A program made the translations under genes and the position numbers. DNA of 64,000 bases. It comes from Cristatella mucedo (lineage: Eukaryota > Bryozoa > Phylactolaemata > Cristatellidae). Under the pieces are notes generated by a model. It saw only the letters and a list, made by a program, of their open reading frames with translations. It was not told where the DNA came from and did no database searches. Positions 54,948-64,000 of this stretch are shown piece by piece. The DNA is taken from contig WPIO01000004.1 of NCBI GenBank assembly GCA_009760855.2, positions 10,781,501 through 10,845,500 of the forward strand, given 5' to 3'. Position 1 is the stretch's first letter. The number at the start of each line of letters is the position of its first letter.

Positions 54948-56291
54948 TCAGCAGAGCGACTCCGGGTTGTCGGCGAACGACAGCATCAGGCCGCGGCCGC
55001 CGGCGGTCACACAGTCCCGCGACAGCTGGCCGGCTGCGGCAGCAGTCTCGGCGCCGCCATGCAGGCGCGCCACTTCGCTCTCCAGCTGAGCGTTCTTGCG
55101 GTACATTTGCACGTAGTTCACCTGCAGCTGCTTCTGGTATTGGATGACCTTGTCCTTCTCCAGCTGCCACAGCTGCCGCTCCGACTCGATGCCCTCGCGG
55201 AGCGCCTTTAGCTCGCAGTTTCGCCTCTCCAGCTCGGCTCGAAGACGCTCCGCCTCCGCGGCTGCAGCAGCAGCGGAGCCGCTCTCGTCAGCCGACGACA
55301 GAGGCGGCGTCGGCTTGCCGTCCTCCTTGTGAGGCCTCTTGTGCGCCCCGCCGCCAGCGGCCTTGTCGTCTGCGTCGGCCCGGTAGCTGCCGGCCGTCTC
55401 GTCGGCCTTGAGCCTGGCCGGCGCGGCGGCGGCCGGGTCGTGGTCGGAGGCGTGCAGCAAGAGCAGCAGCCGCCGCTCGGCGTCGTCTGCGCGGGCCCTG
55501 CACCGGCGCAGCTCGTCCTGCAGGCCGTCGGCGTCCTGCTCGGCGCGGCGCAGCTGAACGACGAGGCGCGCCTCGCCCTCGGCGGCTCGCTCGCGCTGAG
55601 CGCCGAGCCGTCGCTGGTACTCGGCGCTCAGCTCGCGCATCTGCTTCTGCCACGACGCCTGCCGCTCTTCGAACGTGGCGAAGATGGCGCGCTCGTTCCG
55701 CTCGAGCGTCTCGCGAAGGCTCCCGATCTCCGACTCGCGGTCGCGCAACGCCAGCTCGAGCTCGGCGGCTCGCGGCTCGCACGACGGCGAGCCGAGCGCC
55801 GCGGCGCCGCTGCCGTAAGCGGCGATCGGCGATCGCGACGTCGGGCTCGGCGGCCCGCCGCTGCTGCTGCCGCAGCTGCCCGCATCGCCGCCGCCGCCGT
55901 CCTGAGGCGGCGGTCCGGCGGCGGCTCCGGCACCGCCGCCGGAGCCGCCGCGCGGAGGGGCCGGCGCCGACGACGCGCAGCTGCTTCGGCTGGTCTCGCG
56001 CGACCAATAGCCCTCGTCGCTGTTACCGCTCACTTTACCGTCGCCGGCGGCGGCCACCTGCGCCGGATGCGTCTGCTTCGGCGGCGGCGCCGCCAGGTAC
56101 TCGTTCTGGCGCGCGGCCGGCGTCGGCCGGCAGGCCACAGGTCGCAGCAGTCCCTTCTCCGTTATCTGCAACGAGTCGCGACGACCGGCTCCGTCGCGCA
56201 TCGAGTCGCACGTCGCTCGCCGTCGCAGAGCGCACCGGGCACTGACGGAGGCGGCGGCGCCGGCGAGCGGCCTGCCGGGAGCGCCGGGCAT
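54948..56291 (-). CDS. Coiled-coil protein of the LZTS / N4BP3 (Fez1-domain) family
   Basis: A single 447-codon open frame on the minus strand. A degenerate EKGLLRPVACRPTP stretch (45-58) resembles the RPTAFKPV segment of LZTS proteins. A Ser/Gly/Pro/Ala low-complexity linker spans about 85-172. Coiled coil 1 (about 174-282) includes LRDRESEIGSLRETLERNER and EERQASWQKQMRELSAEYQR. A second linker follows, then coiled coil 2 (about 344-411). The family hallmark lies at 371-400 (WQLEKDKVIQYQKQLQVNYV then QMYRKN; LZTS1 has EKVIQYQKQLQQSYVAMYQRN). Vertebrate relatives are cytoskeletal or postsynaptic scaffold proteins, and N4BP3 binds NEDD4. The ATG at 56291 is the first in frame (context GCCAATGC). 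Family members usually start with MGS-type myristoylated N-termini, not seen here, so an upstream exon or another start is possible. The C-terminus is ESLC. Codons are extremely GC-rich at third positions. The second coiled coil makes the family call firm; the orthologue is not resolved. Confidence 0.8.
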   Translation of the reverse strand: MPGAPGRPLAGAAASVSARCALRRRATCDSMRDGAGRRDSLQITEKGLLRPVACRPTPAARQNEYLAAPPPKQTHPAQVAAAGDGKVSGNSDEGYWSRETSRSSCASSAPAPPRGGSGGGAGAAAGPPPQDGGGGDAGSCGSSSGGPPSPTSRSPIAAYGSGAAALGSPSCEPRAAELELALRDRESEIGSLRETLERNERAIFATFEERQASWQKQMRELSAEYQRRLGAQRERAAEGEARLVVQLRRAEQDADGLQDELRRCRARADDAERRLLLLLHASDHDPAAAAPARLKADETAGSYRADADDKAAGGGAHKRPHKEDGKPTPPLSSADESGSAAAAAAEAERLRAELERRNCELKALREGIESERQLWQLEKDKVIQYQKQLQVNYVQMYRKNAQLESEVARLHGGAETAAAAGQLSRDCVTAGGRGLMLSFADNPESLC

Positions 56292-57530
56292 TGGCTTCCA
56301 CGTACGCCGGACGCCGCTCAGCGGCTGCTTCGCATCCGCTCCTCGAGCGTCGAAGCTCTCGCAGCGCCGCGGTTGTTTACATTAACGGCCGTCGTAGCCG
56401 ATTATTCAGGGCGTCCCTGCAGCCCATTATTAGGAGACCGATTGACGACCGGCTGCCACCGATCACTCGCGGTGCGGCTCACCGCACGGCTGCCGAGAGT
56501 TGAGCCGATAGCCGCCCTGGTTTGGCCGGGGGGGGGGGACGTAGGGCCTCACCTTTGACGACCGAGGTCGTGGGCTTGAGCCCGGCGGCATTTGCAAAGC
56601 GCTTGCACTGAGATTAAGTACTCTTAGGGCGCTACACAAGTGATTACCTTAATTATTATTATTATTATTATTAGTAGTAGTAGTAGTAGCAGTATTTGTA
56701 AAGTTGCCGACGGGCCGACGAACCGGGAACCAGGACTCCACGAATCTGACTGGGGAGAGGGGTGGGGCATGACCGGGCCGCTGGCTGCTCCGTAGCCGAA
56801 GAGTGGCGCCGCGGTGCATGACCCGAAGAAAAGAGGTCGACTAATTGGGGGCTGACCGCCAGCTGAGCGACCGAGCAGCGCGGCACGCGCGAGCGTCTCG
56901 AGCGAGGCTACCGCTTCGCGGCGTCTGTTTAGCTCCGAGGATGCAGGTCTGTCTGGACTCGGCGCGGGTGTTGACGGTTCGTCCGCGGCAGAACAATGGC
57001 GACCGACGACTGAATGCGGCCGCACCTGACGGTACTCGGTTGCAGCTGCAGCTACAGCCAGCCTCGACCCCAAACGAACGGCGGCGTCCCGCGCTCAGCA
57101 TGGAGGATGGTCAGCAAGGCTGCACGGCCGGGTTCCTCCCTCGCCCTAGCCAGCGGCCGTACCGACAAAAGGGGGCGAGTGCGGACCGAGGCCAGAACGA
57201 GACCGCGCTCAGCTTCGGACGCGAGGCGGCACAGAGCCCGAGCGTCTGCTTATGCAGACGGTGAGAACGGTTCCTCGCAAGAGTCTGGGATGCTGCGGAC
57301 GGACGCTTACGTACGGTGCACGCCCACACGAGTAAGGTCGAATGGTGTCTTGGGAGCGGTTCGATCCGGTTCCTGCATCTAAGCGGCGTTAGCACGACTC
57401 AACTTTCTTTTTCACGACCGTCTCTACGACTACCGATGAGACCAATCAAAAGAAAACCGGCCACGATGATAAAAGAGCGCCGTGTACATGGGAGGAAGTT
57501 GGCGCGAGTTGGTCATACACATGTTGGATT
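56292..57530 (-). promoter_or_regulatory. GC-rich 5' flank of the LZTS/N4BP3-like gene
   Basis: CpG-rich DNA upstream of the first in-frame ATG, interrupted by a SINE-B at 56535-56695. It may contain the promoter or an untranslated or N-terminal exon, but no exon can be defined. No TATA box is placed. Confidence 0.3.
56535..56695 (+). mobile_element. SINE family B
   Basis: GGGACGTAGGGCCTCACC, GTCGTGGGCTTGAGCCCGGC (B-box), TTTGCAAAGCGCTTGCACTG, AGATTAAGTACTCTTAGGGC and GCTACACAAGTGATTACC, then (ATT)n and (AGT)n. The 3' half aligns with the LINE tail better than any other SINE here. Confidence 0.8.
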
Positions 57531-59524
57531 GTGGTAGGTGTACATATGGTTTTAAGTGGCTGTCATATATGAAAGCGCTTTACAACGGTCGATTTTTTTA
57601 ATCTGCAGGGCTAGCAGCTACTAAAGAATTGACGACTGAATTTCTGAAGAAATCGTCGCAGAAATTTGGGTAGTGTATTTAAATAAAAAAGCCTGCGAAG
57701 TAATACGGATTCTACGTTTACCACAGCATGTACATTCCCCACAACGAATCCCCACCAGAACCCACGGTACGATGACGAATTGACAGCTGATTACAAGGCC
57801 TCCCAGGAGTGTGGAGTTCTAGAGCTTGGGACGGCTAGGCACACAAACAGCGATCCGACGGAAGTGCAAGAGACTAATTAAATAACTAAATAGTAACTGT
57901 ATATAATGTATATAATAATAACTAAAACGTCTTCGGGGAGAATTGCCGTGCATAACCAAACCTCTATAACCGTACACAAAAGTAAAAGAAAGGCCTTGGT
58001 ATGGATAAAAATGCAAACAAGTGGTAGTGTCTGTAGCACAAGGTGCACTCTAATTAAACTTCGACTAAAAGCGTAAAAGTTGTAAATAATGATAAATAAA
58101 AATTCAAAAATTAAGTTTAAATAATATAAAAAATTTAAGGCCCTAAAACACAGGGATGCGTTCAGGGCCGGAAAAGTTCACCGACGAGCTAAACTGCCCC
58201 CCCCCATAAAAAGGGAGCCGACATCCGTTAGATCATCTGGGCATTGGCTTCAGAGAAATCCTGCTTGAAGAAAGGCCGACACGACAGTCGGGCGTGTGAA
58301 GTAGTTTAGGGTGCAGCAGTATCCTTGTGGCTATCCTAGCCTTGCGGCTTAGACATAGGAAGGACAAGTCTCGATGATCAATGGGAGCCTCGTGCAGGCC
58401 TCTTCCTGAGGTCGAACGCAAGTTTATATTCTAAGTTTTTTTCGTTTCTATCTACAAGTTTCTATTTCAAGTTTATAACATAATCACATTTCCTTTCTCT
58501 CGACTCGTAGAAGGCAGTTGGTGTACCGAATCAATTTTTTGCTCTCATCAAGAATATACGAAGTAGCACGGACACTACTTTTTTAAAGATGCCACGGGCC
58601 AGCTACAAAGCTTCTGTCTTCATCGGACCAATCGTGGAAGCCCTTTAACTCAGGTCTTAAGGGCTCGGACCATTGGCAAAATCCTGGCTTCGGCAACTGG
58701 AATACCCCCCCCCCCAGCCCCCAGAATGGGGAAGGGCTTCGGTTGCAGGCAGGTGAAGCTGAGTCGAGGCGCCTGTTGGTGGGCAACTGTTTGCGCTACC
58801 GCTGTAAGCCAACACGGACCGAGCTAGTCTGGCAGCATGCAAAACCCTGGAGAAACAACCCTGTGCTGCTGCCAACAATGACCACGAGCTAGATAAACAG
58901 GTAACACTAACAACCTCAGCTTCCAGCCGGTTTGTTGCCGGCAGTAATCAAAGTTCTAATGCCGAGTCAGCCAGCTGAACAGGCGCCTCAGTATATAAAG
59001 GAGAAAAACAACGCGTGCGACCTACCGTGGCGTCACGGTCAGCTGACCGTCTGCAGACACGGCTTCTTTCTGCTAGGCTTATCGGTTACAGCAGCCCAGT
59101 AGCAAGGATTGTGGGGGATTTCACCACACATGGGCGATCAACCCAACAGGGCTGCGCGTAGCACCGGATCTAAATATGTCAACATTTGAAACATGTGCAG
59201 TTCCATGAGCCACATGAACAGAGGAACTTGGAACCGAGCAACCGTCGGTCGGACAGGAGAAGTCGTACGAAGATAATATGGCAATAATGACAACGAAGGT
59301 AATCATTGTTTTTAGCGGGACCTCGCCAGCAAAGCAAGTCTTCAGCAAACCCCAAGAGGATAGATAACACTAGCAGCACGATTGTGGATGCACAAACGGC
59401 TTCACCGACGGTGCACACAGGCCTACAGCTATGGCTAGTCCGCCTGCCTAATGCACGGGACACTAAATACAGCCTCTACGGCTACTACAGTGCTTTCCCT
59501 ATTGCAATAGAAGGAAGAAAAATT
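57531..59524. other. Intergenic, unassigned
   Basis: AT-rich at 57840-58140, mixed elsewhere. Poly(C)-type runs occur at 58198 and 58706. No gene or element is recognised. Confidence 0.5.
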
Positions 59525-59620
59525 ATACATTTGTAGTGCAACCTTAGACCACCAAATCTCTTCCTAGGCCCTTTACACGTGCTGCAAACGAGGCACGTCA
59601 ATTCAAGTCCGATTGGAAAA
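59525..59620 (-). mobile_element. Decayed LINE 3' end
   Basis: CATTTGTAGTGCAACCTTAG, AAATCTCTTCCTAGGCCCTT and TACACGTGCTGCAAACGAGG follow the order of the 3' box complement, with several substitutions and no ATT tail. Confidence 0.5.
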
Positions 59621-60175
59621 TATATCACGCCGGCCACCAAAGCTGAACACACGAAAGTTCCACCAGCAAAGAAGTAGGCACATGCCTCAACCAGTCGATC
59701 TAGAGGCATCGGCTACAGCTGCAGCACTCTGACAACGGCTGACGACGTCGGAGGCAACCGAGGATTGCCTATTATACGAAATGTGCCAAACCCTGCGATC
59801 GGGGCGCACTCGACCACAATGACGATGCACTCATGGTGAGCCGCTGGCATTGATTGGACACTCTAGGTAGCCGTGTTGAGCTTATGTAACACGAGTCTGA
59901 AAGGCACGAATCCGTGAGTTGATAAATCCAGCAGGGATCTGGCTGCTGACATCCATCTGGCAGTGGTAGGCCAACAATCTATCGGGACAGCCACTTATGA
60001 ACCCTACCCCTACGTCGGCACTCGTCGGAGGCTAACTGCGCCCAGCCCATAGAGCAGCTTGGAAGGCGTAAGCTCGTCAGACCGGAGGCCGAGAGAAGCC
60101 AGAGCATCGCAGGGAGCTCGCCAGCCACTCAGTCATGGTGGACTGAATGGTCATCGTCAAGCATTCTGTAGAAGT

Positions 60176-60203
60176 AGGGGGGGGGGGGGGGGGTGGGGGC
60201 CGT
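60176..60203. repeat. Poly(G) run
   Basis: At least 16 consecutive G followed by T and five more G. It is G-quadruplex-prone and assembly length is often unreliable in such runs. Confidence 0.8.
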
Positions 60204-60330
60204 GCTGAAGCTGAGCTCCCTCCCAGTCAGCTGAATGCCCTGCTCCCATGTGACATGCCGGCCTTCACAGTTAGTTATTTGGCTGTCCCACAGTGCCTTA
60301 TAGCTTTACCCAGGGCTAAATGTGTCGGCT

Positions 60331-60350
60331 AAAACGAGCCCTGGAGTAAA

Positions 60351-60414
<64 letters not shown>

Positions 60415-60448
60415 CACTTTACTCCTGGGCCAAACCAGGGCTCGTTTT
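60331..60448. repeat. (AT)n flanked by inverted repeat arms
   Basis: The left arm AAAACGAGCCCTGGAGTAAAG is matched inverted on the right by CTTTACTCC...CCAGGGCTCGTTTT. The right arm has an extra 11 bases (TGGGCCAAACC in part). About 29 AT units (60355-60412) lie between. The structure can extrude as a long hairpin. Confidence 0.9.
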
Positions 60449-60472
60449 ATACTGTATTTATATATTTTGTAC

Positions 60473-60473
<1 letters not shown>

Positions 60474-60508
<35 letters not shown>

Positions 60509-60515
60509 CATATAT

Positions 60516-60549
<34 letters not shown>

Positions 60550-60556
60550 TATATAT
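60474..60556. repeat. Compound (TA)n-(CA)n-(TA)n microsatellite
   Basis: TA runs at about 60474-60512 and 60536-60556 flank a CA run at 60516-60536. It lies just beyond the hairpin. Confidence 0.9.
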
Positions 60557-63438
60557 AGTAGCCTTCGGGATGCTAAGGCAATATAGCTGTACAGCTAACG
60601 AAAGTTTTTCAGCTCGTACTTCCGCCGGCCCGTCTCGTGGCCGGAATCTTCACCAGCCCCACCCAGACGAAACCCACCGGGTGGGCTAGCAGCCATTGTC
60701 ACGAGCATGCCACACGATAACCGGCCTTACCCGAAGCAGTGCCACCGGTAAACTCTGCTGCAGCTGCTGCCATACGGTGCCCTAAGATGCCCCGAGTAAC
60801 ACGATCTGGGAGATGCATAATGGAACACCTCGACCTGCATAACTGCTCACCAAATGAAGGGTAAAGGTGACGCACCGCCTGGCCCTTCACGGCTCTACCC
60901 TTCGTACTGACTGACTGGCTGGCTGGCGAGCCGAAGCTGGAAGCTTAGGCAGGCAACTAGGCCGACGGCCCGCGGCCAGGCCACGAGCTAACAAACGACC
61001 GGTTCGAAGCTGCCCATCAGGCTGCAGAGGAGCCACCAAGTGGCCGGCGCCGCAGCCGACATTCAGCTGACGAGCGAGTGGTCTGCCACTTCCAGCGAGC
61101 TGGAGCGGGCAAGAGGCGCAAGGGCCGGGAGCATCTGCAGCCTGACTAGCGGTCTCTGACAGTTGCAGTTCCCCGGCAGTCGGAGCTAGAAGCCGGTGAG
61201 GTCTCTGCCCCTCCGGCTAACTGGCTACCTGCCTGCCAAGCTCACTGCCAACTAGCAACATTCACGCGACTGCAGCTAACCTAACCAGGCCGACAGCTAA
61301 GCAAAGCACTTACGTCCGTCTGCTCGCCGATTCTGTCCTGCTGCTGCTGCTCACGGCCTTGGGCTCAGCAGTCGCTTGCCGGCCTCGGCTGCAGTGCAGT
61401 GCCACCCCTTGGCAGCCGGTGGCTGCGGGCCGCAGTGCAAACACAAATGGCAAGCCGGCTGCTGCGCAGTCGCTCTTTGTAGCCGATGAAAAAGCCGGCC
61501 TCCGCAATGCAAAGACAAGGATAATCCCGGCTCTTTGGCCACGTTCTCCCTGAGCTCCAACCACGGCCGCACTCCACAGCAGCCCGCTGGGGCCGCCGGG
61601 GATAGACCGCCTTGCTGCCACCCCAGGGCCTACTGGCTGTACAGCACTGGCTCCAAGTGGGCTTGCACCGAGCCGATCAAGTGACTGGCTGGGCGGCTAG
61701 TTAGCTGGCAGCAGGTGGCTGCGTCGGCAGATCGGCCTGCCCCCTACCTCACTTCCTTCCGGGCGGGCCAGCTGAGCAGCTACGATCTGTAGGCTCTACC
61801 GGGCGATAGCTGCTCTGCCGGCCGGCCGGCCTCCCTCCGCTGCTTCCTCGGCGACTCGGATCGCACGATTTGGATTTGATAATGAGCCGGTTGCCCACGG
61901 GAGCTCCACTCCGACCTCCAGATAAAGGCGATTAGCGATTGAGCAGAGGCCAAGGCGTGCTCGGTGGAGCAGATGCTGACTGTGCACGGCGCCCGGTCAG
62001 GCGGCACAGACAGACGACGAGCATTGGGCAGCTGCTGAGCACTCACTGGCCCGAATCGATCGCCTCCCGATCTGCTCAAATGCAGCTGGCGGCACGGCGC
62101 CAGGGCTCGGCCTCGGCAAAAGGCCCGAAAGGAGTGCTGGCCAGGCAGCGGCTCCAGAGGCAGGGCGGTTGTCGGAGATGACTTGGCCGTCGGCCGGGGG
62201 ACACTCTCGCTGCTTTCTGCATGGGAAAGTGTAATCAGCTGCCGGAGGTGGCTGCGTGCGAGGAAATGCCACCTGCCTGCCTCTGCCGATAACACGCAAC
62301 CACGTGAGTCACGACTGCAGCAGCAACGAGACCATGACCGGCTCACCCCACCCGTGACAAATCAACGACTGACTGCTCACAGCACTCGCCAGCGTCTGCC
62401 CGCAAGCTAAGGCCTGATGGCCCTGATAGCGTAGCATCAGACAGGGCAGGGCAGCCGACGACCAGGCAAGGCAAGGCAGGGCAGGGCAGAGGAGTCGGCA
62501 AGCCTGCTAACACAAAACCGAGTCATTTATGGGGGTAAAGTCTAAACTTGTGGCCCAGCGATTGACACTTCACACAAGGCCAGGACAGCAAAAGGATGCC
62601 TCGACTGCTGGCTAGGCTCAGCAGCAGCAGATCACACCCTCTCCGGACCACCTTCCTGCATAGAGCTGCTCCTGCCTGGGAGGGAAGCAGGGAGGCAGCC
62701 TGGCCTGCTGGCAGGGGGAGGCAGGGAGTGGCCCCCGGGCTGCACAGCCTGCTTACTCAAGAGCACGAGCAGACCGCAGGCCGGATGCCTCTTTGAATGG
62801 CCTGCAGCTGGGCTGCCTGAATAATTTGAGTATCTAACTATGGGCAGTGGCCAACCAGGCGAGCAGCTTGAGGGTGCCCTACACAGTCTTCAGTACAGTT
62901 GCAAGCTGTTGCCTATACAATAACACTGTAATAGCCTGCCTGCATTGGCTTCCCGATATGCATATGTCCTATACCAGGGCGGTGCACACGCCCCCCAGTT
63001 CAGCACCAAGACTGGAGCTCCTAACAGCACCCGGCAAGATGCCCGACCGATGCCTTGCTAGCAAGGAGACAAGCAGACTTTCAGAGCATTCATTGTGGCA
63101 TCGAGACCTGGCTTCAACAGAGCATTCGACGTGTGCCGTGACGATGAGAAAGGTGCCAGCTGGCTCAGCCAGCACACAAAAACTGATTACCAGCTCGTAA
63201 TGAGAGGCGTTACTTGCTTTGCGCCAGCATTTATGGTCACTCACAGCACTAGAGCTGAATTTAGGCGAGACACAAGCAAGTGCCAGGCTGCCCTCTTCAA
63301 AGGCTTCGGCATCTGATGGTCACAAATCGCGGCATGCCGTAGGAAGCGAGTTCGGTCGTGTCGGTGACAGAGTCCATAGTCTATTAGCCTATTCTGAGCA
63401 GCTCCTTCTATCGGTTTTTTCCTCTCTCTATCTCTCTC
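60557..63438. other. GC-rich, CAG/CTG-rich intergenic region
   Basis: Many GCTGC/GCAGC words produce open frames on both strands (longest 188 codons, 62346-61780 minus), with no domain I recognise. At 62455-62490 there is a short AGGCAGGGCAG-type repeat. I cannot support a gene. Confidence 0.4.
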
Positions 63439-63439
63439 A

Positions 63440-63527
<88 letters not shown>
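63439..63527. repeat. (CA)n microsatellite, about 44 units
   Basis: An uninterrupted CA run preceded by a TCTCTC stretch (63420-63437). It is among the longest simple repeats in the window. Confidence 0.97.
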
Positions 63528-63529
<2 letters not shown>

Positions 63530-64000
63530 GCAACCTAACACGAACGCCATCGCTCACACGAGCACAAGCAGCACTATAGACTAATGTCGGTCCAAGGGGG
63601 ACCGGGTCTTTGGTACCCCTTCACTAAGCTTATGCAGGCAGCCTTCGGTCCAATCAGGTCTGCTCTGCGTCGGCAGGTCTAACAAAACCTGCCCCCTTGG
63701 TGTCAGACTACTGTGACAGTTCTCTTCGGACATGCTGCGCAGAGGAGATCCTAGCAGCTACTCGAAGCCAGCTGCCGAATTTGCAGTAGGCTACAGCGAG
63801 CGTCATGTGCGCACGTCACGGCTCGAAGAACGCACGCACGGCACACAGAAAGATCTCGAGCTCGTCCCGACACTAAAGCGCACGAAAAGTCACGCCCACG
63901 GGGGTGCTACTGAGTGCTTGGCCGGCGACCGGTGCGCCACCGTGCAAGGCCGCAAATAGCAGCAGTGCCGAAGCCGGGTTCGGGCCATTCCAATGGTTCC
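63528..64000. other. Right end, unassigned
   Basis: No gene or repeat family member recognised. An open stretch at 63732-63959 (75 codons) is not supported by any feature. Confidence 0.5.

Noticed and set aside
55329-56558. 409-codon plus-strand open frame opposite the coiled-coil gene
   Set aside because: It is antisense to a conserved coiled coil and open only because of GC-rich codon composition; its Arg/Ala/Gly-rich translation has no domain.
1-64000. A novel defence, biosynthetic or other gene system
   Set aside because: I searched for clustered unknown genes and found only three unrelated host genes, one tRNA and mobile DNA; nothing supports a new multi-gene system.

Overview
The window is eukaryotic, from an intron-rich and repeat-rich invertebrate animal. 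Three protein-coding loci can be read by translating across splice sites. The rest is introns, intergenic DNA, retrotransposon debris and simple repeats. The septin exons resemble invertebrate Sep2/Sep5-type septins. I cannot fix the phylum; mollusc, annelid or a similar lophotrochozoan is only a guess. There is no operon structure, CRISPR array or prophage.

Left part (1-30.5 kb). The 5' end of a septin gene (SEPT6/8/10/11-like, minus strand, 954-2605) leaves the window to the left after its P-loop exon. About 1.16 kb away, head to head, starts a complete 12-exon isovaleryl-CoA dehydrogenase gene (IVD, plus strand, 3764-30015). Its spliced reading frame gives 423 residues and every exon joins in phase. 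The IVD-specific catalytic glutamate is at residue 282, and alanine replaces the usual acyl-CoA dehydrogenase glutamate at residue 403. One intron has a GC-AG boundary. Long IVD introns carry many 5'-truncated LINE copies.

Middle (30.5-54 kb). No host protein-coding gene was recognised here. The stretch holds an isolated tRNA-Ala(CGC) gene with a Pol III terminator, a mariner-like MITE, LINE and SINE copies nested in one another, a degenerate ~170-bp satellite array, a decayed hAT/DUF4371 transposase split by a LINE, a local 122-bp duplication and GC-rich islands.

Right part (54-64 kb). A GC-rich exon on the minus strand (54948-56291) encodes a coiled-coil protein of the LZTS/N4BP3 (Fez1-domain) family. 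The remainder is unassigned DNA with a TA-rich hairpin and a long CA microsatellite.

The mobile DNA is the most coherent system in the window. One L2/CR1-like LINE family accounts for most copies; its 3' end reads GTAAAGCGCCTAGAAAGAGA, then a short tail, then (ATT)n. A tRNA-derived SINE family (SINE-B) ends in a related tail and is probably mobilised by that LINE. A second tRNA-derived SINE (SINE-A) has a different 3' end and probably a different partner. The functions of the three genes are unrelated: cytoskeleton, leucine catabolism in mitochondria, and a probable cytoskeletal or synaptic scaffold.
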